Positions 34,215 to 44,131 of a DNA stretch of 64,000 nucleotides are shown here, one piece after another. Numbering within the stretch: position 1 is the stretch's first letter; every line of letters begins with the position of its first letter. Origin of the DNA: Notolepis coatsorum (Eukaryota > Chordata > Actinopteri > Aulopiformes > Paralepididae); NCBI GenBank assembly GCA_963971535.1, contig CAXASK010002034.1, positions 32,001-96,000 on the forward strand, written 5' to 3'. The translations under genes and the position numbers were made by a program. The notes beneath the pieces are model-generated. The model was not told where the DNA came from and searched no databases. It worked only from the letters and a program-made list of their open reading frames with translations.

Positions 34215-34679
34215 GACTTATTTGAGTATAGTATAGACAGAGAATGAGTATATACTGTTATTCTAATTACCATAGAAATACATGAGGATGGAGGTTTATA
34301 ACCAGTGATGCCACAGATTTACAAGTAATCTGATTACTGATTACTGATTACTCCTTTAAAAAGTAATCTTAGTTACTTTACTGATTACTTGATTATCAGA
34401 GTAACTTAGTTACTTTGAAAGTAACTATGTTACGAAGTCGTCGTCCCTGCTGCTGCCACAACATAAGAATGACAAAAAAAAATTAGTAAAATGTACTCAG
34501 TTTGAGTAAAATGTACTAATAGGGCAGGTAGGCCTATCTATAGATCTATAGATTTCACAAAAGATAAATGGTCAATAACACCACATGTAGGCTGATATGT
34601 AGCCTACCTTTGAGGCCTGCCCTATTCAGATATGGTTCTAATGTTCCTAGTGAAACAGGGGAGAGGGGTGAGTAAACCA

Positions 34680-34860
34680 GTGATTATATCTCAGTAACAG
34701 AATCTTCTCAAACCTCTTTTCAGAAAGTCTGTTCCTTCTAGGCGTGAGCACCAACCCTCCCAGACTAAAAAGCCGTTCCACAGGAGCACTTGATGGGTTG
34801 GAGTGTTATACTTCAAGAAAATGTTCTTTATGTTTGAAGGTCTATCCAGTATCTGAAGCT
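34680..34860 (-). pseudogene. hAT transposase C-terminal dimerisation domain remnant
   Basis: The - strand reads [18 protein letters not shown] followed by [11 protein letters not shown], the highly conserved hAT C-terminal (hATC) block. Just upstream, LKYNTPT is one frame off, so a single-base frameshift lies near 34795. The rest of the catalytic region is absent. Confidence 0.82.
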
Positions 34861-35083
34861 CATGCTCTTAAAAAACAGTCTATTAAACGGTACTGCTCCT
34901 CCTATGCTATTATTATTATTATTTATTATTGTGTGCTACTGACAACCTACATACTGCAGTATGGTGTTCCATGTTCATGAATAGTGCAATGCAAAAGATG
35001 TTTAACTCAAAGGTGGAACATACCTGCACTATGGCATCTGGAAGGCCTGCAGTCGTGTCCTGCAGGGTGTCCTTCAGAGTGCA

Positions 35084-35311
35084 TCAGCACTTCAAGTGTG
35101 GGTAGTAAAGTTTAAATCCAGTAAAGAAATCCAGCTTTTGCTGTTTGGCTGGTGCACCTCCGAGTCCTGTAGAAGTCGATGCTTCGGCTTTGGTTTTTTT
35201 TCTATCCGTTTGGCGTTTGGTCATGCTGTGCTGTATATTCCAGATGCGGTAGACAGTATTTTGTTTCCTCCGCATAGTGAATGTCTTTTTCACCCGGCTT
35301 AGCTGACACAA
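35084..35311 (-). pseudogene. hAT transposase N-terminal remnant
   Basis: 75-codon frame containing KKTKAEASTSTG and PAKQQKLDFFTG, a linker style seen near the N-terminus of teleost hAT transposases. It lies inside the element bounded at 34303 and 35714 and on the same strand as the C-terminal remnant, about 230 bp away. The intervening body was deleted. Confidence 0.55.
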
Positions 35312-35774
35312 ACGTTAAGTAGTAGACTAGTGATTGAACTTCCAGTGCAAGAAAGCGTTACCAGCGTGAGCGTCTCCCTGCTAGCTCGCTATGTTTAGGT
35401 CAGCCTGATAATAACAATAACAGCCGCGCCCACCAGCATGGTACAACACTTGAGGTTGCGTGCTGTGACGTCACTCCCCAATACAAGGAAAACAGCTCCA
35501 AACTTATTTTTGACTGTCGAAAACGAAAGAAAATACTGCATTCCGCCTGCATTATGATGAGATAGTAACGAAATAGTAACGCACAGCCACTTGGACAAGT
35601 AACTGCAATCAGATTACTGGCTTGTAAAGATTAACGCGTTAGATTACTATTTTTGGGGAAAAGTAATCAGATTACAGTAACGCGTTACTTAGTAACGCGT
35701 TAGTGACATCACTGTTTATAACACATCTCTCTTTCAGCAGCAAGCCACCCCCTCAGGTACCACTTCTCTTGTTT

Positions 35775-35793
35775 CTCTCTGTCTGTCTCTCTC

Positions 35794-35880
<87 letters not shown>

Positions 35881-35897
35881 GTCTGTCTCTCTCTCCC
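35775..35897. repeat. (CT)n microsatellite
   Basis: CT run with a few GT and GC interruptions. Confidence 0.95.
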
Positions 35898-36068
35898 TCA
35901 CCCGCATAAATGTTTGTGTTTATCCTTTGCTTTCTGGTAGAGAGCGTGAAAGCCAGGGCTTGTTGTCAGTTTTTGCATAAGTATCATCTTCCCGTTCGCT
36001 GGATGGCTGTGTGTGTTCTTGAGACTGATCTGCTGGACACTTCTGCCAACCCTGCATTTGAAAGATTA

Positions 36069-36070
<2 letters not shown>

Positions 36071-36122
<52 letters not shown>
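36071..36122. repeat. (CT)n microsatellite
   Basis: Uninterrupted CT run followed by a CT-rich stretch to about 36205. Confidence 0.95.
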
Positions 36123-36125
<3 letters not shown>

Positions 36126-36552
36126 TTGCTCTCTCCCCCCTCTCTCTCTCTGTCTACGTTCTCTCTCTTACAGTATTCTATCTCTCTCTTACAGTCCTCT
36201 CTCTCTTTCAAACTTATGTTACAGTACTGCTTGAAACCAACACACAGTGTTGGGAAAGTTCACTTTCTACATGAACTAGTTCAGTTCACAGTTCACAATT
36301 TTTAAAATGAACTAGTTCAGTTCATAGTTCATAATTCAAAATGTTGAACTAAAGTTCATGGTTTCAAAAATGAACTAATTTTGTTCTTTTTAGTTCTTTT
36401 TTTGAAGATTTATAGAGATTTTTCACACCATAAGCAAGCAAAAACAAAACAAAAAGAAAAACAAGCAAAAAGGAAAGCAAACCAAGACAGGCACTGTACA
36501 GTATTGCACTTGCCTCGAGCCCATTCACATGTAGACATATATTTATTTTTTC

Positions 36553-37150
36553 CTATCCTAGGTCTGTCCATACAATGGGGCACTGGGCCTTTAGAAGGAT
36601 CCGAGAAATTTCAGCAGGAAAATAGTCTAATAGTGGGGCCCACACCTCCTGAAAGGAAGCGTTGTTGCCTCTATGCATTGCACAGTGTCTTTCATGGGGT
36701 AGCACACCGAAGATCTCTCTATACCACATTTGTAAAAATGGAGGCTTATCCTTAATCCAGTTCATCAGAATGCATTTCCGGGCTGAAAGTAGAAGTTTAT
36801 CAAATAGTTTGAATTGTAAAGGGTATCACCCCTCCTACCCTGTACACAGCTCCTACCTGAGCTGTACTATACTGTACCCATTCTGCAATATGTTAATAAA
36901 GTGTTCAATCAATCAATCAATCACTTGGCCCCAGAACCTGGATAAACACTTAGATTCCCAAAAGTAGTGATATACTGTAGGTACCCAGGTATGTTTGACA
37001 TTTCGAACATAAAGGAGATATTGAACGGCCCATTTTGTTAGTTCTTTTTTCAATACGTTGCTGCGAGCTATTATTTGTAAAAAATATTGAACCACAGACA
37101 GCAATCGGAATACTGGAATTTCCATAACGCGTTGCCGCCACGCATTCAGT
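36553..37150 (-). pseudogene. L1/Tx1-like LINE C-terminal fragments
   Basis: - strand frames contain SISPLCSKCQTYLGTY and RFWGQVID, then, after a break by another LINE tail, FLQMWYREIFGVLPHER and FQEVWAPLLDYFP. This order (a CxxC motif, FW.., W..I...LP.E, W.P.L.Y) resembles the C-terminal domain of L1/Tx1-type ORF2. Fragmented and non-functional. Family assignment is by recollection of the motif style. Confidence 0.5.
36841..36925 (+). mobile_element. LINE 3' tail (family of 235-847), nested
   Basis: TGTACCCATTCTGCAATATGTTAATAAA-type 3' end followed by (CAAT)n, breaking the L1-like fragment. Another extreme 5' truncation. Confidence 0.75.
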
Positions 37151-37867
37151 CCACACTAGTAGCAGCTGCAGCTTTCATCTCTACAGTATATTTTCAAAAA
37201 CATGAGGAACAACTTTGCTTGAATTGTCTTTATTATGAAAACTAAAACAGGACGTTTGCTTATTCTCAATGTGCCGTTTAAGCTTTGCTGTCGACGTCGT
37301 CGATGTGCGGACTTGCTTCTTCAAACCGGGTGGACAGTTTACAGACAAACGTTAGATTTTTTCCGTCTGAGTCAGTACTGACTTTAACGTTAAACTCTTT
37401 TAAATGCTCAAACGCCGACGTCTAGAGGTAGAGTTCTCTGAGCGAGTGCTGCTCTCGACCTGCTGCTGCGCAGCTCTCGGCTTCTGCTGCAGATTCCGCT
37501 GGTCCACTGTTGTTGTGATGAGTCTGATGACGTAGCAGAGGGTGACAGGCGCGTTGCCAGATCGGTTGGTTTTCCACATCATTTTGAAGCCTGTTTACAG
37601 TGTGTTTTAACTGGGTTTTCGGCTGAAATGCATATGAAATCTGGCACATCTTTGAACAGCGTTATAACAGAGTGCTTAGAATGAACGCACTTTTGAACTG
37701 TTACAGCGCTGAGAATGAACGCGTTCTCAATTACGTTCATTTAGCGGATATACAGTATGTTCAGTTCACGTTCGCCCAAAATACGAACGCGTTCATGAAC
37801 GATCGTTCATTGAACGCGTTCAGGTACATCACTGCCAACACATTCTACATTCGAACAATTGTTTTGA

Positions 37868-37937
<70 letters not shown>
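37868..37937. repeat. (AAT)n microsatellite
   Basis: Shorter allele of the array at 22895-22981. Confidence 0.95.
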
Positions 37938-37938
<1 letters not shown>

Positions 37939-38191
37939 AGGATGTGTTGTTTTTTAACTAAACGCATACAGATATGTTGAATAGTGACAGGATGTGTATC
38001 TTTTGACTTGTGTTACTATTACCTTTTTTACACATCTGCATGTTTTTAGTTCAAGTGCTCATGATATATGTATGTACAAATAAAAGCAATGCATGCAAGT
38101 GTTGTTATCTCATGTGCCTGCATATAATAATGAGTTAACAACACTTGCATTGCTTTTATTTATTGTATATACAATACAAATGATACAAGGC

Positions 38192-39080
38192 CTAAATGAC
38201 TACAAACCGGTAACACTCAACTCTGTGGTCATGAAATGCTTTGAGAGGCTGGTCAAGGATTACATCTGTGCCTCCCTCCCTAGTACCATGGACCCATTGC
38301 AGTTTGCATACAGGACAAACAGGTCCACTGACGACGCGGTCTCCCAGGACACACCTCTAACTCAATCATCCTGAGCATCGGGTCCCCCCAGGGCTGTGTC
38401 CTCAGCCCCCTGCTGTATTCGCTGTACACACATGACTGTGTGGCCAGGTTCAGCTCCAACTCCATAGTGAAGTTTGTGGATGACACTCTAACAACGACGA
38501 GAAGGCCTACCGGGAGGAGGTTGATGTCCTGGCACTCTGGTGCTGGGATAACAGCCTATTCCTGAACATTGGTAAGACCAAGGAGCTGATTGTGGATTTT
38601 AGGATAATACAGCAGGGGACACACACGCCACTGTGGATTAATGGGGCTATCGTGGACAGGGTGAGCAGCTTCATGTACCTGGGAGTCTGCATCACAGAGG
38701 ACCTGACATGGACAACACACACAGACACTGTGGTAAAAAAGGCAAAGCAGTGCCTCTATCACCTGAGACGATTAAGGAAGTACAGAGTATCGGGGAAGAT
38801 ACTCCAGTCCTTCTATTCCGGGGCTGTGAGAGCATCCTGACTGGGAATATCACTGGTTTGGCAACTGCACTGCCCAGGACAGGAAGGCCCTACAGAGAGT
38901 GGTGCGCTCAGCAGAGCGTACTACGGGTTTTGCACTACCACCCCTGCAGGACTTATACAATAGGATGTGCAAATCCAGAGCCTGCAGAATAATGAAGGAC
39001 CCTCACCACTCCAATAATAGCCTGTTCAAGCTTCTGCGGTCATACATGCAGCAAGAACAGAGAGGCTCAGATTCACACCC
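38192..39080 (+). pseudogene. Rex/CR1-type LINE RT fragment (second copy)
   Basis: Carries the same deletion and frame breaks as 23245-24134, showing the damage predates the duplication. Ends at 39080 in CACCC and runs into a GCAC/AC microsatellite. Confidence 0.85.
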
Positions 39081-39082
39081 AC

Positions 39083-39095
39083 GCATGCGCGCGCC

Positions 39096-39191
<96 letters not shown>
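39083..39191. repeat. (GCAC)n then (AC)n microsatellite
   Basis: CGCA/GCAC tetranucleotides at about 39095-39130, then AC dinucleotides to 39190. Confidence 0.95.
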
Positions 39192-39192
<1 letters not shown>

Positions 39193-40164
39193 TTGAAATG
39201 TTTATTTATGTCCACATAAACAGAAGTACAAGGAAGCCTCATACAAAGGACATAAACAATGCGAGTGCAATCAGAAAAGTATGAAGAACAGTCAGGTACA
39301 AGGTGCATGGGCGGCAGAATCATGGGTAAAGATAACAGCGCCACACTCCTCATCTCCCGTCTCAGTGCCTTGTCCCTCAGGCCGAGCGCGAACTGCTCCC
39401 GCAGCCGGGCTGCCGGATCGGGGACCTGTCTGGGGTCTCTGTCCTTGCAGGTCATATGCAAACTCCCGTATGCTCTCCCCATCAGATTGTCGGCGGTCGA
39501 GGAACTCTCCCAGGCGGACACTGACTGGGGTCTTGTCTCCGTACGTCTCCTGCAGTACGCGAAACAGGGCGTCCGGCCCTGGGGCAGTTCCCTCCAGGAC
39601 GAAGCGCACCGTCTGCCTTGCCTCGCCCTTTAAGTGCTGCTGTATGCACTCCGCCTGCTCATCACCGGGCACTCTGCTGGTCCGGAAAAGGGCCTTCATT
39701 TCTCGGATCCAGTCCTCCACCGGCGACTCTCTTCTCTCTCTTCCTCCTCCAAACTCGCTGCATTTCCGGTCCCGCTGGACATACACGGTCTGCGAGGGGG
39801 GCGAGCAGGATTCACGGCCCTCCCTGTTGAGGGCGGCTTGTGTCTGTTCCAGGGCCAGCGCCTGTCGGTCTAGGAGACCTGCTTGCAAATGGGCTTTGTC
39901 CGCCAGGGCCTTCACCTGGGCGGTCTGCTCCTCCATGGCCTCCGTGCCCTCCTTCCTCACTTCGGTGATGGCGTCTTGGCCGTCTCTCTGCTCCCTCAGA
40001 GCCGCCTGGGATTGACGCTTCTCTTGGAGTGCCTGCTCGGTCAACTCCTTCACAGCGTCGGCCCCCTGCTTTAGGAGTGCCACCTGCGTCCGGCACTTCT
40101 CCTGCAGCTCCTCCATCTTCGCTGCCATCTCCTGCGCAGCTCGGGTCCCTTCGTCGGACGTCAT
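39192..40164 (-). pseudogene. Ty3/Gypsy-type gag, frameshifted
   Basis: The frame starts at 40164 (MTSDEGTRAAQEMAAKM). The first ~130 residues are strongly coiled-coil (repeated Q/E/A/K-rich heptad-like units). A capsid-type domain follows: VEDWIREMKALF, LKGEARQTVRFV, LQETYGDKTPVSVRLGEF, then DGESIREFAYDLQ. After about residue 248 the frame shifts by one. The continuation, VPDPAARLREQFALGLRDKA then RREMRS, is read in the neighbouring frame to about 39345, and zinc knuckle and pol are absent. A - strand AATAAA lies near 39205. Retroviral-like gag fold assignment (PF03732-like or PNMA-like) is inferred. A primer-binding site upstream supports an LTR element rather than a domesticated gene. Confidence 0.72.
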
Positions 40165-40206
40165 GGTCTCTCTACTGGTCTGTCAAGGAAGTGGAGTAGG
40201 ATGTTG

Positions 40207-40224
40207 ATCCTGTTCGTGACGCCA
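40207..40224 (-). promoter_or_regulatory. Primer-binding site for the gag element; LTR edge
   Basis: - strand TGGCGTCACGAACAGGAT follows an LTR-like end CTTCTACA (40227) by two bases and precedes the gag ATG by about 40 bases. TGGCG...GAACAGG is tRNA-complementary in style. The LTR itself appears to be interrupted to the right by the array beginning at 40318. Confidence 0.55.
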
Positions 40225-40317
40225 AATGTAGAAGGGTGGATTATCCCTGCTTGTGGGAGTAGTAGTACACAGACACTGGGTAGTAGGATACTATAGAATT
40301 GGACCTATATGTACCCC

Positions 40318-40862
40318 TGTTACGATTAGTACGCTTCTTTGGCATGATGAACCCAGATGGCAGAGTACAGATTGATGAGACTGGAGACAGAACGTGACGA
40401 TGAACAGTTTACTTTACAACAAGGTACATACACGACTAACACACACAGGTAACATTTAACAATGATCGCACCCAGCAGGGCAGGACAGACAAGACTATAT
40501 ACACAGACTAATTAACAAGACACTGATAGACACAGAGGGTAATTTACAAACAAGACACAGGTGTGGTAGACAGAAACAATAGAACACAGAGTACACTGGG
40601 AAAACAATAACAAATAAACAACCAGACTAAAACATACTTACAAACCACAGACAGGGGAACACAAGACCAACAAAGTGGAGACAACAGACAATAAACACAA
40701 CAAACACAACTGACAATAAATAACAATGAGTTGGTGTGTGAGCTGATGCCAGATCAGCCCACCGGGTGGCAATGTTGACTGAGGGTTATTGTTGATGGGA
40801 GGTTGTGAATATGAATGTCTGAGTCCTGGTCCCACAGGACCAGGACCGGAGGAAGTGTTACA
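40318..40862 (-). mobile_element. Array LTR 1 (545 bp)
   Basis: On the - strand starts TGTAACACTTCC and ends GTACTAATCGTAACA. Lacks a 6-bp TCTGCA present in LTRs 2-4. Preceded on its left by TACCCC (40312-40317), also found to the right of LTR 4. Confidence 0.8.
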
Positions 40863-41603
40863 GTACCCCGCCCTCGAAGGTCGACTCCCAGGCGACCCAA
40901 CAGGCCCCCCGGGAACGGGGAGGGTGGGGGGGACGGAAGCCGCATCAGCGAAAAGAGGAGGGGGGAGGATGGGGGTCCGAGGGACGGGGCCTGCGGGAAC
41001 AGGAACGGGGGGAGGGGGCTGACGAGGAGGGCTGGAGCAGGGAAGGATGGGAGGAAGAGGCGACGGCTCCGGAGCGCGACCTGGGGCTGGGGTCTCCACG
41101 GTGGCGAGACCCCCCGCCGAACCCCGAACCGGAGGCTCCCTGGCGACAGGACGCGGTGCAGGACCCCCAACCGGGGTCCCTCCGGCAGCGGAATCCGACG
41201 TCGTCCTCCAGGTCTGCCATGGTGGTGGCTCGTCTTCTGGAACCTCCCAGGGCGGAGGAGACCTCGACCAGGCCGGCGAGGAAGACCTGCGGTCCTGGGA
41301 ACCCCTTCCCCTGGGGCTGTGGCGTCGGGATCCGCGCCCCGTCCCCGACGTTCCCCTGCGGACCAGGCGACTCCCCACCCAGGGATCCAGCACCGGTGTG
41401 GCCGCGGCGCAAGCACCCAATGTCATCGGCGCCGCTGGCCCAGCCACTGCGTCCCATGGTGCCAGACCCCGAGCGGTCGCCTGGTCGGCACACAGGACGG
41501 AAGCGCCCAGGATCCCGAGCGAGAAGCTGGCTCCATCTCTCCTCTCTGCCAGGTTCAAGTTCGGCGCGATCATTCTGTTACGATTAGTACGCTTCTTTGG
41601 CAT
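40638..41603 (-). CDS. Array unit 1, proline-rich ORF (321 aa)
   Basis: Begins MPKKRTNRNRM in the end of LTR 2, crosses the LTR/internal junction, reads the whole GC-rich internal region (R/S/P-rich, then P-rich with PPPPVPVPAGPVP) and ends inside LTR 1. No domain recognised: no zinc knuckle, protease or RT. A second Met at MIAPNLN falls right at the internal start. Because the DNA is GC-rich, other frames are also open (see rejected items). The near-identical ORF in three units, despite a 6-bp indel, is the only support for coding function. Confidence 0.35.
   Translation of the reverse strand: MPKKRTNRNRMIAPNLNLAERRDGASFSLGILGASVLCADQATARGLAPWDAVAGPAAPMTLGACAAATPVLDPWVGSRLVRRGTSGTGRGSRRHSPRGRGSQDRRSSSPAWSRSPPPWEVPEDEPPPWQTWRTTSDSAAGGTPVGGPAPRPVAREPPVRGSAGGLATVETPAPGRAPEPSPLPPILPCSSPPRQPPPPVPVPAGPVPRTPILPPPLFADAASVPPTLPVPGGPVGSPGSRPSRAGYCNTSSGPGPVGPGLRHSYSQPPINNNPQSTLPPGGLIWHQLTHQLIVIYCQLCLLCLLSVVSTLLVLCSPVCGL
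40863..41575 (-). mobile_element. Array internal region 1 (713 bp)
   Basis: GC-rich non-RT region. On the - strand it starts GAATGATCGCGCCGAAC and ends in a G-rich tract GAGGGCGGGGTAC immediately before the LTR, which looks like a polypurine tract. Confidence 0.75.
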
Positions 41604-42126
41604 GATGAACCCAGATGGCAGAGTACAGATTGATGAAACCGGAGACAGAACGTGACGATGAACAGTTTACTTTACAACAAGGTACATACACGACTAACAC
41701 ACACAGGTAACATTTAACAATGATCGCGCCCAGCAGGGCAGGACAGACAAGACTATATACACAGACTAATTGACAAGACACTGATAGACACAGAGGGTAA
41801 TTTACAAACAAGACACAGGTGTGGTAGACAAAAACAATAGAACACAGAGTACACTGGGAAAACAATAACAAATAAACAACCAGACTAAAACATAATTACA
41901 AACCACAGACAGGGGAACACAAGACCAACAAAGTGGAGACAACAGACAATAAACACAACAAACACAACTGACAATAAATAACAATGAGTTGGTGAGTGAG
42001 CTGATGCCAGATCTGCATCAGCCCACCGGGTGGCAATGTTGACTGAGGGTTATTGTTGATGGGAGGTTGTGAATATGAATGTCTGAGTCCTTGTCCCACA
42101 GGACCAGGACCGGAGGAAGTGTTACA
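41576..42126 (-). mobile_element. Array LTR 2 (551 bp)
   Basis: Same ends as LTR 1. Shared between units 1 and 2. Confidence 0.85.
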
Positions 42127-42867
42127 GTACCCCGCCCTCGAAGGTCGACTCCCAGGCGACCCAACAGGCCCCCCGGGAGCGGGGAGGGTGGGGGGGACGG
42201 AAGCCGCATCAGCGAAAAGAGGAGGGGGGAGGATGGGTGTCCGAGGGACGGGGCCTGCGGGAACAGGAACGGGGGGAGGAGGCTGACGAGGAGGGCTGGA
42301 GCAGGGAAGGATGGGAGGAAGAGGCGACGGCTCCGGAGCGCGACCTGGGGCTGGGGTCTCCACGGTGGCGAGACCCCCCGCCGAACCCCGAACCGGAGGC
42401 TCCCTGGCGACAGGACGCGGTGCAGGACCCCCAACCGGGGTCCCTCCGGCAGCGGAATCCGACGTCGTCCTCCAGGTCTGCCATGGTGGTGGCTCGTCTT
42501 CTGGAACCTCCCAGGGCGGAGGAGACCTCGACCAGGCCGGCGAGGAAGACCTGCGGTCCTGGGAACCCCTTCCCCTGGGGCTGTGGCGTCGGGATCCGCG
42601 CCCCGTCCCCGACGCTCCCCTGCGGACCAGGCGACTCCCCACCCAGGGATCCAGCACCGGGGTGGCCGCGGCGCAAGCACCCGATGTCATCGGCGCTGCT
42701 GGCCCAGCCACTGCGTCCCATGGTGCCAGACCCCGAGCGGTCGCCTGGTCGGCACGCAGGACGGAAGCGCCCAGGATCCCGAGCGCGAAGCTGGCTCCGT
42801 CTCTCCTCTCTGCCGGGTTCAAGTTCGGCGCGATCATTCTGTTACGATTAGTACGCTTCTTTGGCAT
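41896..42867 (-). CDS. Array unit 2, proline-rich ORF (323 aa)
   Basis: Same start, layout and end as the unit 1 ORF, with scattered substitutions and two extra codons from the TCTGCA insertion. Function unknown. Confidence 0.35.
   Translation of the reverse strand: MPKKRTNRNRMIAPNLNPAERRDGASFALGILGASVLRADQATARGLAPWDAVAGPAAPMTSGACAAATPVLDPWVGSRLVRRGASGTGRGSRRHSPRGRGSQDRRSSSPAWSRSPPPWEVPEDEPPPWQTWRTTSDSAAGGTPVGGPAPRPVAREPPVRGSAGGLATVETPAPGRAPEPSPLPPILPCSSPPRQPPPPVPVPAGPVPRTPILPPPLFADAASVPPTLPAPGGPVGSPGSRPSRAGYCNTSSGPGPVGQGLRHSYSQPPINNNPQSTLPPGGLMQIWHQLTHQLIVIYCQLCLLCLLSVVSTLLVLCSPVCGL
42127..42839 (-). mobile_element. Array internal region 2 (713 bp)
   Basis: Same length as internal regions 1 and 3 with few substitutions. 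Confidence 0.75.
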
Positions 42868-43390
42868 GATGAACCCAGATGGCAGAGTACAGATTGATGA
42901 GACCGGAGACAGAACGTGACGATGAACAGTTTACTTTACAACAAGGTACATACACGACTAACACACACAGGTAACATTTAACAATGATCGCGCCCAGCAG
43001 GGCAGGACAGACAAGACTATATACACAGACTAATTGACAAGACACTGATAGACACAGAGGGTAATTTACAAACAAGACACAGGTGTGGTAGACAGAAACA
43101 ATAGAACACAGAGTACACTGGGAAAACAATAACAAATAAACAACCAGACTAAAACATAATTACAAACCACAGACAGGGGAACACAAGTCCAACAAAGTGG
43201 AGACAACAGACAATAAACACAACAAACACAACTGACAATAAATAACAATGAGTTGGTGTGTGAGCTGATGCCAGATCTGCATCAGCCCACCGGGTGGCAA
43301 TGTTGACTGAGGGTTATTGTTGATGGGAGGTTGTGAATATGAATGTCTGAGTCCTGGTCCCACAGGACCAGGACCGGAGGAAGTGTTACA
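42840..43390 (-). mobile_element. Array LTR 3 (551 bp)
   Basis: Same ends as LTR 2. Includes the palindrome TCCTGGTCCCACAGGACCAGGA near its start on the - strand (about 43351-43372). Confidence 0.85.
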
Positions 43391-44131
43391 GTACCCCGCA
43401 CTCGAAGGTCGACTCCCAGGCGACCCAACAGGCCCCCCGGGAGCGGGGAGGGTGGGGGGGACGGAAGCCGCATCAGCGAAACGAGGAGGGGGGAGGATGG
43501 GGGTCCGAGGGACGGGGCCTGCGGGAACAGGAACGGGGGGAGGGGGCTGACGAGGAGGGCTGGAGCAGGGAAGGATGGGAGGAAGAGGCGACGGCTCCGG
43601 AGCGCGACCTGGGGCTGGGGTCTCCACGGTGGCGAGACCCCACGCTGAACCCCGAACCGGAGGCTCCCTGGCGACAGGACGCGGTGCAGGACCCCCAACC
43701 GGGGTCCCTCCGGCAGCGGAATCCGATGTCGTCCTCCAGGTCTGCCATGGTGGTGGCTCGTCTTCTGGAACCTCCCAGGGCGGAGGAGACCCCGACCAGG
43801 CCGGCGAGGAAGACCTGCGGTCCTGGGAACCCCTTCCCCTGGGGCTGTGGCGTCGGGATCCGCGCCCCGTCCCCGACGCTCCCCTGCGGACCAGGCGACT
43901 CCCCACCCAGGGATCCAGCACCGGGGTGGCCGCGGCGCAAGCACCCGATGTCATCGGCGCCGCTGGCCCAGCCACTGCGTCCCATGGTGCCAGACCCCGA
44001 GCGGTCGCCTGGTCGGCACGCAGGACGGAAGCGCCCAGGATCCCGAGCGCGAAGCTGGCTCCGTCTCTCCTCTCTGCCGGGTTCAAGTTCGGCGCGATCA
44101 TTCTGTTACGATTAGTACGCTTCTTTGGCAT
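43160..44131 (-). CDS. Array unit 3, proline-rich ORF (323 aa)
   Basis: Third open copy of the same frame. Still free of stops despite independent substitutions (for example GSAWGLA for GSAGGLA, SRPSSAG for SRPSRAG). Confidence 0.35.
   Translation of the reverse strand: MPKKRTNRNRMIAPNLNPAERRDGASFALGILGASVLRADQATARGLAPWDAVAGPAAPMTSGACAAATPVLDPWVGSRLVRRGASGTGRGSRRHSPRGRGSQDRRSSSPAWSGSPPPWEVPEDEPPPWQTWRTTSDSAAGGTPVGGPAPRPVAREPPVRGSAWGLATVETPAPGRAPEPSPLPPILPCSSPPRQPPPPVPVPAGPVPRTPILPPPRFADAASVPPTLPAPGGPVGSPGSRPSSAGYCNTSSGPGPVGPGLRHSYSQPPINNNPQSTLPPGGLMQIWHQLTHQLIVIYCQLCLLCLLSVVSTLLDLCSPVCGL
43391..44103 (-). mobile_element. Array internal region 3 (713 bp)
   Basis: As internal regions 1 and 2. 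Confidence 0.75.

Larger units (their letters stand above)
34303..35714 (-). mobile_element. hAT-type transposon, internally deleted
   Basis: Termini CAGTGATGCCAC (left) and CAGTGATGTCACTAACGCG (right, complement), with a perfect 8-bp target duplication TTTATAAC at 34295-34302 and 35715-35722. Subterminal repeats of TAATCTGATTAC and TAACGCGTTA occur near both ends. Remnants of transposase lie on the - strand (separate entries). Total length 1412 bp, too short for an autonomous hAT element. Confidence 0.88.
36245..37834. mobile_element. hAT-type element with LINE fragments inside
   Basis: Left end CAGTGTTGGGAAAG, right end (complement) CAGTGATGTACCTGAACGCG, with perfect 8-bp target duplications CCAACACA at 36237-36244 and 37835-37842. 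TGAACTAGTTCA motifs near the left and GAACGCGTTC motifs near the right are subterminal repeats. The interior (36550-37150) holds fragments of an L1/Tx1-like LINE on the - strand, with a tail of a different LINE at 36841-36925. No transposase recognised. Its right-hand 209 bp are also present at 22652-22860. Confidence 0.82.
37626..39080 (+). repeat. Duplicated 1.46-1.48-kb segment, probable donor copy
   Basis: Same content as 22652-24134. Here it is contiguous with the complete hAT-type element (36245-37834) whose right end it includes, so this locus is more likely the source. Confidence 0.88.

Noticed and set aside
39003..39521. 172-codon - strand frame treated as a separate gene
   Set aside because: Its N-terminal half is the frameshifted continuation of the gag pseudogene and the other part is the AC microsatellite translated as CV repeats.
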